From Chromera velia (taxonomy: Eukaryota > Sar > Chromeraceae), in the NCBI GenBank assembly GCA_018398765.1, contig JAHBMJ010000006.1, forward strand, positions 1 through 60,344: a DNA stretch of 60,344 nucleotides, read 5' to 3'. Positions 23,460-34,226 of this stretch are shown piece after piece. The notes beneath the pieces were generated by a model. That model saw only the letters and a program-made list of their open reading frames with translations. It was not told where the DNA came from and ran no database searches. Position 1 is the first letter of the stretch. Each line of letters opens with the position of its first letter. The position numbers and the translations under genes were made by a program.

Positions 23460-24572
23460 CTATCTCTTCATCGATTCCTTTACAGATGAGATTCTACATG
23501 ACTTCTGAAAAGGGGGTGCAAGACTCAACAAGGGATGAGGCACGGAGGCGGGGAGGTCAACGGCTTCTGAGTCGACTAAAGCGAGACCGCAAAAGACTGA
23601 GCAGTGTTCCAGAGCAGCATCTGGAAACATTTCGACTCCAAATGAGGACCAAGAAGACAGAAATGCGGGGTCAATAAGGACAAAATCAATAATAGAACAG
23701 GGCCTGCCTTCTCTATAGTACGTACACGCCCCCGGACAGTCAATTTCTACACCCCTGCCCTTGTCTATGAATCTAACTCCATTTAGAGGCATCAAGTTTG
23801 AGGCTTCATACAGGCGAAGTAAAGCCCGACCCTCTGCATCTATTTGTGATCCGTATTCTGACTCTCTAACTACCCCCTGAACCACCCCACTTCCTTCTTC
23901 ACCCCCCCTCCTTCCCAGGTCCGCTCCAGGTCCTATGTCTTCTGCGACTATCTCCCTTTCCCAAGTGATTCCTTGAGGGAGTTCTGTTCCAATGTGTGAA
24001 TTAAAATCTCCCAGCACCAGCCGCCTAGCTGACAAGGGGACATCACACACCGCATCAAGCAGAAATTCCCTCTCTTGTTCTTTCGTTACCCCATCTCTTA
24101 GATTCTTGTAAGCACCTCTCTGAAGGAAATATACCCCAAAAATGAAAAGAGAGTCCCCCCCCTTTACCTTCCATTGTTTCCCCCCTTCCTGCAAGCACCC
24201 CCGTATCTTAATTCTTACAATATTTGGTCCGCACAGCTCCCATTCAGGTCTTAGCTGTGCTTATAGGCTCTTCCTGACAAGAATGCAGACTCTTCCTGTG
24301 TTTGCTTCCTTCACCTTAGCCCTCCCATGTATCCCCAATTTCCTTCTGTACCATTCTCTGTGTACATAATGCTACCCTGAATGTCCCCCTATTATCACTT
24401 TAGAGGAGGGGAATTTCGTCTCCGTCAAAACCGCAATGTCAACCCCTTGCAACCACCTGCTGAGGGCTCTGTTCAAAATTCGGGACTTCAAACTTCCAAC
24501 GTTCAGGGTTACAACGACTAGTTGCCTCCGTTTGGCCTTTCTCTTAACAGATCTCGAATAGGATGCATGCAA
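23460..24572 (-). pseudogene. LINE AP-endonuclease-like (EEP) domain with stops
   Basis: It reads VVVTLNVGSLKSR, AVLTETKFPSSKV (catalytic Glu), LVLGDFNSHIGTELP (Asp/Asn pair), SIIDFVLIDPAFL and LEHCSVFCGL (terminal His). Two in-frame stops interrupt it, after GGHSG (24,372) and after ILVRKSL (about 24,262). The family nicks target DNA for target-primed reverse transcription. It aligns along its length with the endonuclease of the plus-strand LINE (REWYRRKLGIHG versus REWFRRKMNVHA). Confidence 0.88.
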
Positions 24573-24784
24573 AAAAAGAGGAGGGGAGGAACTAGGAGAG
24601 CAGGAAGGAGTAAGAAAAGAAGAAAGAGCAGAAAAATGAGAAGAAATAAAAGAAGAAGGAGAATCATGAGTACATGAGGAGGAAACATGAAATAGTGAAT
24701 CGGAGGATGAATCGGAGGATGTCGAGGAGGGGGGGGTGTTTGAGAGGGAGGGAGCTCGGACTGTCCGTTTCTTCTACCAGAAGG

Positions 24785-25262
24785 TAGCTGCAATCAGATT
24801 CTTGGGCACCTTCCCTGCAGGTACCCAGTAGGGCCTGCCTTTACCCTTTCTCTTCATACTGTATTGTCTATCCTTTCCGTTTCCCCTCGTGTTTATGATT
24901 TTCTTCATTTCCCCCTCCTCTGCTGACTTCTCACTCTTCTGACCCCTGAAGGTCTAGAAACGGGCGACCAGATCCTTAGGAACTGAGGCTTTCGGAAGCC
25001 AGACTGTCCTTTCCTCTCCTTTCCTCCTGACTTCATACTCCCTGTTACCCTTTCTACCCCTAACAGCTGTGACTCTCTCTATTCTTCCGTTCCCTTCCCT
25101 TTCTCTATTCCCATAAAGCCCACAAAAGAAAATTCTATAACCCTCCCTCCCCAGCACCTCCCCACACTCCGAACAGTGTCTCCGCCTCCTCGCACCCCTC
25201 TTCTTTTTCTTTCTTTCGGTTGGCTGGGGCGTAAGGTGATCCCCCTCCTCTCTACAGAGCAA
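24785..25262 (-). pseudogene. LINE ORF2 N-terminal region: CxxC motif and two tandem WxP modules
   Basis: After a basic start (ERKKKKRGARRRR) comes HCSECGEVLGREGYRIFFC, a possible zinc-binding knuckle. Two related modules follow: EYEVRRKGEERTVWLPKASV then PKDLVARF, and after a stop QYSMKRKGKGRPYWVPAGKV then PKNLIAATF. The spacing K-G...W-x-P...P-K-x-L is loosely reminiscent of chromodomains, but that is only a suggestion. Between this and the endonuclease is a Ser/Pro-rich stretch (24,780-24,580). Confidence 0.6.
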
Positions 25263-26289
25263 AGGGGAGGGATGGGGGGCTATCTCCTCAGAGTCTCCTG
25301 GGAAGATGAGAGAGGTAGGGTGAGAGGGGGGGAGAGGAGAAGAGGGAGAATGATAAAACTATAAAGGATAAATAACAGGCTGGAGAAGAGGAGGAGAGGT
25401 ATGCATCGCATCATGAATCTCTCTGTCTGCATGCATGTTATTCCTTGTTCGAGTCGAGTGGGGGGAGGGACCAACCCGGAGGCCCCCCTCCCCCCTGGCA
25501 CAACACCTGCAGGATGAAAATGAATCGAGTCGAGTCGGGTGGGGGGAGGGTCCAGGCTGCCGTGTCACAGGCGTTGCCTGTCCCTCCCCCCCAGCCCTGT
25601 CATAGGCGGGTACCCCCACAGCAGCACTGGAGGAGGGGAAAGAGAGGAACAAAGCAGAAGAGGGAGAGGCGGAAGGGGTAGAAAAAGAGGAATAAGAAGG
25701 AACAGAAGACGAAGAAGGAGAAGAAGGAAAAGGAGAAGAAGAGGAAAAGGAAGAAGACGAGGGATTCCCCCTGTGATCTGGTCTCTCCCCCCCCTCCCCT
25801 TCCTATCCGTTCTCTCCCCTGTTCTTACTCACACCAGAGCAGGGGGAAGGGGAAGAGAAGAACAAAGCAGAAGAAGAAGAGGAAGAAGAAGAAGGAGGTG
25901 GGGGAGGAAAAAAGCGCTTCTGTAGATTAGAGGATTCGATGTTGGTCCCCTTCGTTCTGTCATACATTCTTCTTTACCCCCTGTTCTTTTGGCTGTGGCA
26001 CTCTTCTGCAGTCTCCTGCCTACAAGAAGAAGGGGGATCATATAAAGAAGAAGAAGAAAAAAGAGAAGAGGAAGAGGAGAAAGAAGAAGCAAACCTTACC
26101 GCCCCGCCCTCCTTTCCCCACCCCAGGACCCTTACCTGTCTGTCTATCCGTCTGGCTGCTTGTTTCCCTCTTTTTCTCTTCTTTACTTCAAAAAAAGGGG
26201 TCTCAAATTCGGTCACTTCAAAAAGGGCTTCAATCTCTTCTAGGAAAAGGAACCCATCCTTTGCAGGAGGGTCATAAAAAGGGGGAGGG

Positions 26290-26430
26290 GGCAGGAGGGG
26301 AGAAGAAGAAGAGAAAGGAGAAAAGGAAAAAGAAGAAGAAGAAGAAGAAGAAAAAGAAGAAGAAGCAGAAGCAGAAGCGAAACAAAAGGAAAAAGAAGAA
26401 GAAGAAGAAAAGGAAGGAAGGGGGAAGTTT
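26290..26430. repeat. GAA-rich low-complexity tract
   Basis: The plus strand is nearly pure A/G with many GAA triplets, inside the LINE. Similar shorter tracts lie at 25,690-25,760 and 25,850-25,905. Confidence 0.9.
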
Positions 26431-26691
26431 CTGCCACGACTGACAGTCTGACCGGCTATCTGAGAGAGGGAGAGAAGAGAGGGAGGAGGGAGGTCTCTGT
26501 CTACCAAAGCTACCTTCTGTCCCCTATCTAGACCTCCCCCCCAAGTCCCTTTCCCGACTCCCAACCGTTCATCACGGCAGAGGAGGGGGAGGAGGAGGAA
26601 GAAGAAGAGGAGGCCGGCTGGTCCCCGGGCCAAACTTCCTCCCACTGTTCAAGGGACTCGTCTCTCTCCTTTCTTCTTTCCTCCTCTCACC

Positions 26692-28602
26692 TCAGAGAGT
26701 CTTCTGTGCCTCAAGACTCCTTTTTGTCCCAGTTGGGACCATTTTCCCTTCTTTTTCACTGAAGATATAACCCCCTTCTCCCTCTTCCTCAGCGAGGGAG
26801 AGGGGGGGGGCTTCTTCCAGCACGGAGGTGCATATAGACCTGTCGTCACCCTCCTTTCCCTCCATGACAGAGACAAAGTAAAGTGACTCTCCTCCTAGAG
26901 TCAGAGAAGGGGCCGCTCCGGCCCTTACGACTCTGATTTTCCTTTTTCGTCCCCCCCTTTCACTTCTCTGTCCTATCGCTCCCCTCTGTCCCAGAGTCAA
27001 AACCTCCTCTCTCTTACTCACCTTGATGGGGGGGATGATAGATCCCAGGGCAACCTTCAACCTTTCTTTCAGGACGTCCGTGGGGGGAACCGTCCGAGAA
27101 TTTGTCTTGCTTGGAGGACGGAGACATACGACAGTTGGGGACTGGGGTGGGACTGTCACGGGAGTTGTAGGGTGAGGGAACAAGGGGGCTGGGGAAACAG
27201 GCTGCTGCTGTTGCTTTTCCGGATGAGCGACGGGGACAGATGAAGCTTCCTTCCCGGCTGCCGCGCTCTCGCCAAAATCCCCAGGGAAGATGTCCCATCC
27301 CTTTCCCTCCCCTCTCCGTTGTCTCCCTCTCGGAGGTCCCCTCTGCGTCTGCTGTGTCTCTGTCTGCTCATTCATGAGGCTAAGTATTACCTTCACCAGG
27401 TCCCCCCCCTCAGCCAGGGCCTGCCTTGCCACCTCCCTCTCTACTTCTGTCTGTCTTATAATAATATCGATGTCCGATTCTCTTTGCTCCTCTTTCCTTT
27501 GCACTCGTCTCTCCTCTTCTTCCTCTCTTTCATTTTTCCCTCCTTCTGCTCTCTCTCTCTCTGCCTCGATGTCTCTATTCCGGGCTCGAGGTTGAGCCTG
27601 CTCTGCATCCTCCATCTCCACGTCACCAGTACCCCCCTTCCCCTTTTTCTTTCCTCCTTCTGCTCTCTCTCTCTCTGCCTCAATGTCCTTATCCCGGGTT
27701 CAAGGTCGAGCCTGCCTATCTGCAGCAGATTCCTCCATCTCCACATCCCCAGTACCCTCCTTCCCCTTTGTCTTCTTCTTCCTACCCGTTCCCCCGTTCC
27801 CTTTCCCCCCCCCAAGGCCGCCGGCTGGATGAGGGAGGCCTCCCGCCCGTCCGACCTGGAGTATAACCGGATCCTGGAAGGAGGGCTTGCCCCCTACGGG
27901 CCGAGCAGACCGTTCTTCCCCTCTCCATTGTCCCCTATCCAACTGACCCCCCATCCCCGGAGGAGCCACCGGTAAGACCCCCGGGAACTGACCTCCCATC
28001 CCCGGAGGAGCTGCCGGTACATTTCTTGGAACCTGACCGCCCACCCCTGCAGGTGGGCAAAGGAAAAGGGGCAGGGGAAACTGGGGGCAGTAGTGAGGCC
28101 ACGTCTGCTGGAGGATCTGAAAGAAGGGGAGAGGTTGGAGTAAGGGAGTGAGTATGGGAGAGAGGGCTGGGGAAAGGCCTGCAGAGGCTCCCCAACTCCG
28201 GTAGGGGGCCCGTTTGATCCCATCTGTCTTCGCCATGCCTCTCCGGTTCCTTCCGTTCCATCTGTCACAACTCTTTCACTGCCCTTGTCCCCACCCCTGC
28301 TTCCTCCTTCTTCCCTCCCCTCTACCTTTGTGGCCGAATTTATATCCCGGGTAGCCCCCCCCCGGTAATTCAGTTCACTGTCTGGGGTTGAGTGGGGGAG
28401 GCTCTGCCTCTGCCTCTCGCCCCCCCTTCTCTCCATCTTGCGACCCCATCCCGACCCCCTTTCCTGGTATCTCTGGTCCGGCACCCCCCCCCAGAGTTTG
28501 GAGCCCCACCCTTGCCCATCCCCTTGGTAGGTCGACTGGGTCCTCTAGACTTCTTCCGGCCCCCCAGTCCTCGTCTGCATATCCTGGCTCACCCCTTTGC
28601 AA
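26692..28602 (-). pseudogene. LINE ORF1-like region
   Basis: The longest frame (27,621-26,692) has an Arg/Glu-rich coiled-coil start (EAERERAEGG...EEEEERRVQRKEEQRES), a Gln/Pro-rich middle and VPPTDVLKERLKVALGSIIP, then an acidic end. Upstream frames at 28,602-28,375 and 28,236-27,700 are Gly/Pro/Ser-rich, in other frames, and contain short tandem duplications. I treat the whole as a broken ORF1. Between 26,640 and 25,270 lies GAA-rich low-complexity sequence and a hydrophobic or Ser-rich frame. Confidence 0.6.
27537..27775. repeat. Tandem duplication of about 120 bp in LINE ORF1
   Basis: The blocks starting CTCCTTCTGCTCTCTCTC at about 27,538 and again at about 27,655 share most positions (TGCCTCGATGTCTCTATTCC versus TGCCTCAATGTCCTTATCCC, and CCTCCATCTCCAC in both). 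A shorter tandem of about 45 bp around CATCCCCGGAGGAGC occurs at 27,945-28,030. Confidence 0.8.
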
Positions 28603-28683
28603 GAAAAGTCCCGCCTCCGGGATACTAAGTGGGGGAGCGGAGGTCTTCCTGAACCCGGCGTTCTCGTAGCCTGCAGATAAGGG

Positions 28684-29678
28684 CTAGGGTCTGACACTTC
28701 TACTATATAATTAAAAAAAAATTTTTTTTAAGGGTACCCTAAGACTAACGACTATTACTAGACATCTAAAAATTGTATTTTTGAATAGATCTCATCAAAA
28801 AAACCAGAACAGAATAGTTTAAAGCTTAGATTTCATTGGTTCTAGGCCGGTTTTTCCAATTTTAGTATAATCTGCTAGTCAAAGTTCCAGAAGAGCGAAG
28901 AGGCCGGTTTTGGAACCAGCATAGGAAACTGGGAGGAACCAACTAAAACCATACAAAACCATCTGAAAACAGGAGTCAAATGTATGTTTGAGTTGAATTG
29001 AATTAACCAATAGATCATTTATCCTCTCCTGGGCCATCTTCTTCTTCATCCTCCTCCAAAATTTCTTGAAACCGTGTCTGCAACCTGGCAAGCTCTTCAT
29101 TGTCAACCGTAGACTTGGGTGCTTGAATGAAGATAAAAGAATACAGCAGACAGAGCAATGTGATCAATTTGAGCAGTTGTAGTTGCACGTACGATATACG
29201 ACACAAATTTTGTTACTTCCCCCTCTGCGTCCTCTTCTCTTGCTCTCATTTGCTCTCTTGTACGAAATGACCCTCAATTCAAGGTGAGCGTTGTCTAGTA
29301 TTCTCTTAGGTCCTCTCCCTCTAGCATTCTGGTCGGTTTTTATGCATAAAAATTTGATGAAACCATTGTAATATCATCACAGTTCTGTTGAAAAACGTAT
29401 TGAGGCCGGTTTTTTGAGTTGGTTTTTGTGTGGTTTCAGTGGTAAATCTTATGGTTCCAAAACCAATAAAAACCGGGACTGGCAAAATGCTATAAAAGGG
29501 GGGGTAACCAACTATAAACCAAAGAGAACCACTCTAAAATCATCAGATTTTAAGTTTTTAGGATTAGTTAAGCTTTAGATTGACCTATAAATATAGATTT
29601 TTAAGTTTTTTTACATGGTTTTAGGCATAAAAACCACTACTGAAACCTAGCGTCTACATCAAGAGTGTCAGACCCTAG
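28684..29678. mobile_element. DNA transposon E1 (hAT-like), 995 bp, 8-bp TSD
   Basis: The left end CTAGGGTCTGACAC (28,684-28,697) is the perfect reverse complement of the right end GTGTCAGACCCTAG (29,665-29,678). The flanking octamer GATAAGGG is identical on both sides (28,676-28,683 and 29,679-29,686). An 8-bp duplication with short inverted ends is characteristic of the hAT superfamily; P and Merlin elements can also give about 8 bp. No transposase is seen, so it is non-autonomous. It sits in the leader of the minus-strand LINE and carries an exon-like segment at 29,121-29,015. Confidence 0.93.
29015..29121 (-). pseudogene. Exon-like gene fragment inside E1
   Basis: After a TTCATTCAAG acceptor the frame reads APKSTVDNEELARLQTRFQE followed by an acidic end (Glu/Asp run, GPGEDK) and a TGA. 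It has the look of the C-terminal exon of a cellular gene: helical then acidic. The source gene is unknown. It could instead be the remnant 3' end of a transposase. Confidence 0.45.
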
Positions 29679-29745
29679 GATAAGGGAGTAGTCTCAAGTT
29701 CACAGCCCCTTCTGGAGCGAGAGGTGCAACATCTGTGCATCTGTT

Positions 29746-30230
29746 AAAATTGATTGATTGATTGATTGATTTATTGATATGTTCCGCCTTAGGGCCTTCC
29801 CGCTATAGAATATTAATTAATCATAGCTAGAATTATAGGAATTATGATCCTAAGTCTTCTAATAAACTTCTATAAGATATAAGGCGCAATGACACAAACA
29901 CGGACAGACAGGCAGGCAGGCTAGCATATAAAAAACACGGGAGGAAGGGAGTAAGCAAGAAAAGATCGACAGACAGGCCGGAAGGAAGAACAGGAGGAAG
30001 AAAGATAAAGAAACGAAGGGAGAAGGTGGGAAGTAGGGGGGTGTGAAAGTCTACTCGTCTCTGTATTAGAGATTAGAAATTATAGATTTCTTCAAGTCTC
30101 TAGCGTAATAGAGTAAAGTTTGAAGGTTGGTGCGATCTATAGACTCCTAGTCAATCAGGTAAGACGATAATTATATGAGTAAATGCAGGTTAGAAGGCTC
30201 GTTTAATTCAAGGTTCGTGGTCAAGTTCAG
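29746..30230. other. AT-rich spacer, no gene seen
   Basis: It contains a short TTGA array at 29,752-29,773 and GAAAG/GGAAG-rich sequence at about 29,940-30,030. Nothing codes. Confidence 0.5.
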
Positions 30231-30749
30231 ATCGAAAGGCGCTCAAAGGATACTTGCAAAGGCTTGGTTCACTTCGAGTCAATCACTGACAGTTCCGGGG
30301 GTTCACTTTTAGTCTGATTCCTTCATCCAACGATTCTAACTATTCGGCTATTCAGATTTTCAGATTTACAAAAACTCAAAATCGGATGTTTTTAGATTTG
30401 TGTGGAACGCGCAGTCAAAATTGGATAAGGCTCGCCGTGCGGAATCGGCTGCGTGTCAGGAAGCGCGGTATAAATTCGAGTTTGATTTCTGTGGTGCAAA
30501 ATCGATTTCTGTGTATTGTGTGGTCTAGCGCGGTCTGCATTTGATTTCTGATTTCTGTGGTACTCTTTTAATCTCGGCGGTTTCATTTCTCTGATTTCTG
30601 TGGTTTTTTGATTTCTATGGCTTTTTCTTGATTTGTGTGGTGTTTTCTGATTTCTATGGCTTTTTTTTATTTGTGTGGTGTTCTCTGATTTCTGTCTTGA
30701 AAGTGATCTTCCTTGGAATTAAACCTTCAACCTCTTACTCCGGAGTCAA
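30231..30749 (-). repeat. tRNA-related interspersed repeat, copy 1 (head truncated)
   Basis: It starts at ATCGAAAGGCGC and matches copy 2 (32,184 onward) over about 400 bp, then has about three units of a 37-40 bp tandem built on GATTTCTGTGGC and GATTTGTGTGGTG (about 30,560-30,690). The minus-strand head contains a degenerate RNA polymerase III B box, GGTTTAATTCC (30,715-30,725), and ACTCCGGAGT. It stops after GGAGTCAA where copy 2 continues into an A box, so this copy is 5'-truncated, typical of retroposed SINEs. Confidence 0.75.
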
Positions 30750-32183
30750 TTAAGGCTAAAAAAAGGTGCATAAGGTGCTGGTGCTGGTGTAAAAACAAGT
30801 TTGTACCTTAAATCAGGTGTAAAACAGGTGCAAAATAAGGTGTACCGTTTATACCCTATAAAAGCTAGGTTTCTAGGCTTGATTTCTAGTGTTTCTAATG
30901 GCCAAAAAGCGCCTTAATCAAGGCCTAAAAGCTTTTTATAATATAGATTTGCTTAGATCTCAAATTTTGCTACACTAATTTTTACTATGCGAAACAATTT
31001 AAAATGTTACTAGAAATATTAATGAAAAGGCGATAATGGGCGATAAAAAGCAAAAACAAAAAATATGACAAATAAAGACTATATGTCTCTGACTGTCTCA
31101 TGACTTCGGTCTCTTTCTGGGTCTCTTTTCTCAATTTAAGCAACGTTTTTCACCTGTCCAATGTTTAAATATGTTTGGTACCGGTTGCGTGCTGCACTGT
31201 AGTCCAGTTCTGTCCCTACGGTCCATAAAACCTTCAAACTGCATGATGTTCCTTAATTTGGAGCAAACCTATGAAGAAAGCAACCACAAATAGTGTATTT
31301 TCATGAAAAAGAAAAAAAAGAAAGAATGAAACAAAAGAAGGTTTTTTAAATTTGCATTTCTTCTCTGAGCAAGGGCAAGCGAGGACCTGATCTCAAGGCG
31401 TTACGGTTTAATTTCAGGGTATGTTACTCGTACGTTACTCTCGACGAATGCCCCTGCATCGGTTGTGGTACATTCGCTGATGTGTTTGTTTGCTGAGCTG
31501 CTGGTATGTCAATGGTCTTTTTCTTTCTTGCATAGATCATTTTTATGTAGAGTGGTACGCACTGCTTCTCCTCTCCTAATTCATGAATGGATGCGTGTGC
31601 AAGGGTTGTTATGTAGACTTTGTGTTCTTCTGACTTAATTGAATGCATGGTATTCTAACATATAGACATAACTTCTGAACTTTTCAACTGATTTGTTCTA
31701 GATGCTCTGTATCACCTGCAGCTTTTCTTTGCACACAAAGCCTACAGCGATAGATAAAAGACACTAGCGGAACGGGGGGGGAGGTGCGCATTCTTTAGCG
31801 TGGGCGGTTTGTTGATCCTGGGATCGCGTGACTATATAGCACTGTGATGATATGCTGTACCAAATAAATATATTGTGCGCGCGGTGTGAGTGAGATGTAT
31901 ACATTTATCTTTTTTTTGCTCTTTGGATTTTTCTTTTTTTTTGCGTGCATTTTTTATTTTTCGTGCTTTACATGTTTGTCTTTTTCGTGCTTGCATGTAT
32001 CATGTTGATCGATCCATGGAGGAAGGTATGATTGATTAAGCTGATGGAGACCGTGTCCTCTCTCAACAAACGGTGCACCGTAGGAGAACTTAAAGCGTTC
32101 AGCTGTCTGAAGAGCACATACTTCTCTCAGTTCTTATTATAAGGCTCAGAGCCCAGCCCTGTCATACCCTAGCTCTCTTCTTC
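30750..32183. other. AT-rich repeat-like spacer, no gene seen
   Basis: Near 30,760-30,860 there are GGTGC/GGTGTAAAA repeats. A minus-strand frame at 31,424-31,648 is short and of unlikely composition for a gene. No RNA gene was recognised. Confidence 0.5.
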
Positions 32184-32624
32184 ATCGAAAGGCGCCTAAA
32201 GGATGCTGACAAAGGCTTGGTTCGGTTCGAGTCAATGACTGACAGTTCCAGGGGTTCACTTTTAGTCTGATCCTTTCATCCAACGATTCCAACTATTTAG
32301 CTATTCAGATTTTCAGATTTACAAAAACTCAAAATCGGATGTTTCTAGATTTATGTAGAACACGCGATCAAAATCGGGTAAGGCTCGCCGCGCAGAATCG
32401 GCTGCGTGTCAGGAAGCGCAGTATGAATTCGAGTTTGATTTCTATAGTGCAAAATCGATTTCTGTGTATCGCACGGTCTACATTCGATTTCTGATTTCTG
32501 CGGTGCTCTTTTAATCTCGGCGGTTTCATTCCTCTGATTTCTGTGGTTCTTTAATTTCTGTGTTTTTTTTTTTATTTGTGTGGTGTTTTCTGATTTCTGT
32601 GGTTTTTTCTTTATTTATGTGGTG

Positions 32625-33755
32625 CTAGACATAGGCCATTAAAAAAAACTTTAAATTTTATTAAGCCTTTTTCTTTCCATTTTTTTTTTTTTGAGTTTTT
32701 TTTTTTTTTTAAGAGTTTTGATATTGATGCCTAGGTTAATGCTAGGGACCTAGTTTTCGCCCTAGTCTTTGCCCCCTATTTACTATAGCCTCTTCAAAAA
32801 CTTTAAGGACAATTATAGGACAATTAAAAGTAAATAAATTGATCAAATATGCTTTATTGATTGATCAACAAGTCTGAGTAGTAAGGAAAATGAAACCATG
32901 TTCATCCAAAGAGCTTCGAACCGCAGTCTTTACTCTTGCACGCCAAACCCCAGGTTGAGCCCCTACTGAACCATGTACTTGCAGGTTCTCAGTGACCTTC
33001 TCATTCTGAGACCATCACTCATGGCATAATTAATATAAAAACAAAATTACGATATTTGACTGCATTGCACAAGCAGAAATTCATCCAAAAGAAAACCCAG
33101 GCTGCTCAGTCAATCAAATAAAGGCAGAGAAACATTTGTTTCCTAAGTCGTTTCTTTCTCATTCAGGGAGAAGGATATCATAGTGATACAGTCAGGATTG
33201 GGCCATTGTGTGCCGCCATTTCTGTGTTGCAGGGCATGTCCTGATCGCGCGTACTACCAGTGTTGCGCCGCCATATTCAAATATATCGCGCATGCATGCG
33301 CCGCCGCTGTTATGCTGCACCATTGAATTTGTATACCACGCGTCCATGAGTCTTTTCGTTGTTCATGCTTGAATTAAATGAATGATTTGACTTTTCTTTA
33401 TCTGATAGACTTCCTTTTCGAATCGTGTTGAAGAGACTGAAGGTCCAGAGACTTGCTTTACACGTAGGCAGCGATAAATTTGATTGATACTAGGAAATAG
33501 TAGAAGAAATGACTAGGAAAATATAGATCTAGAGGCTAAAAATATATACTGAGTAAAGAAAAAACTAGAAAAAAAAGTTCTTGTGAACAACTGTAAGTAT
33601 TTTTAAAAAACGCGCTAGGGTTTTAGAAGCTCAAAACCGGTCTCAAATTGTTTGAGCCTCTTTTAGTTTTTGCAGGGGGGGGTATTTTTGTAAATAAATT
33701 TTATTCGAGGGTTTTTAAAGAGTTTTTTTTTTTTTTTTAAATGGCCTACACCTAG
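32625..33755. mobile_element. DNA transposon E2 (hAT-like), 1,131 bp
   Basis: The left end CTAGACATAGGCCATT and the reverse complement of the right end, CTAGGTGTAGGCCATT, are imperfect inverted repeats, each followed by an A-rich tract. The flanking octamers are ATGTGGTG (32,617-32,624) and GTGTGATG (33,756-33,763), 6 of 8 identical. The flanking sequence joins into an uninterrupted copy of the tRNA-related repeat, which confirms the insertion independently of the TSD. Inside, a minus-strand stretch near 32,985-32,905 has A-box-like (TGGTTCAGTAGG) and B-box-like (GGTTCGAAGC) words. No coding frame is convincing. Confidence 0.82.
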
Positions 33756-34226
33756 GTGTGATGTTCTCTGATTTCTGTGGCTTTTTCTTAATTAGTGTGG
33801 TGTTCTCTGATTTCTGTGGCTTTTTCTAAGTTTTTTTGATTTGTGTGGTATTCTCTGATTTCTGTCTTGAAAGTGACCTTCCTTGGAATTGAACCTTCAA
33901 CCTCTACGTCACCTCTTACTCCGGAGTCAAATTCTCAATCAATCATCATACCACTAGGCATAGGAAATCAAAATCAAATAATAAAACATAACGTCATTTT
34001 TTCCAGTTTTTTTTTTAATATTTGATTTTGATTTTTTTTATTTTTGAAACTAGTTTTGAATTAAACGATCAAGACCTAGGTCAAGTCATTTCAAAACACT
34101 AGTCAAGATGTAAGTTCTAACTGCTTTGATCTTTTTTATAAAAATCTATGAAACACTTTATTTATAATTGTTTTCATTGAGATACATTGAGAGCAAAAAC
34201 AATGACCTCAATCACAGCTTTTAGGC

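Larger units (their letters stand above)
20515..29745 (-). mobile_element. Degenerate LINE-type retrotransposon (minus strand)
   Basis: Read on the minus strand from about 29,745: leader, ORF1-like region (28,602-26,692), Cys/basic region (25,262-24,785), AP-endonuclease-like domain (24,572-23,460), reverse transcriptase (23,098-21,299), a C-terminal zinc knuckle (about 21,232-20,696) and a 3' end at a (CAT)n tail (20,522-20,541). The leader is interrupted by transposon E1. Multiple in-frame stops and a frame change between endonuclease and RT show it is dead. The order EN then RT then C-x2-C-x13-H-x4-C is that of non-LTR retrotransposons encoding an apurinic-type endonuclease. The endonuclease is recognisably related to that of the plus-strand LINE at 57.7 kb. 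Boundaries are approximate at the 5' end. Confidence 0.85.

Noticed and set aside
33885-33935. A functional tRNA gene on the minus strand
   Set aside because: The T-arm pairs at only two positions and the head is split by E5; it is a tRNA-like SINE head.
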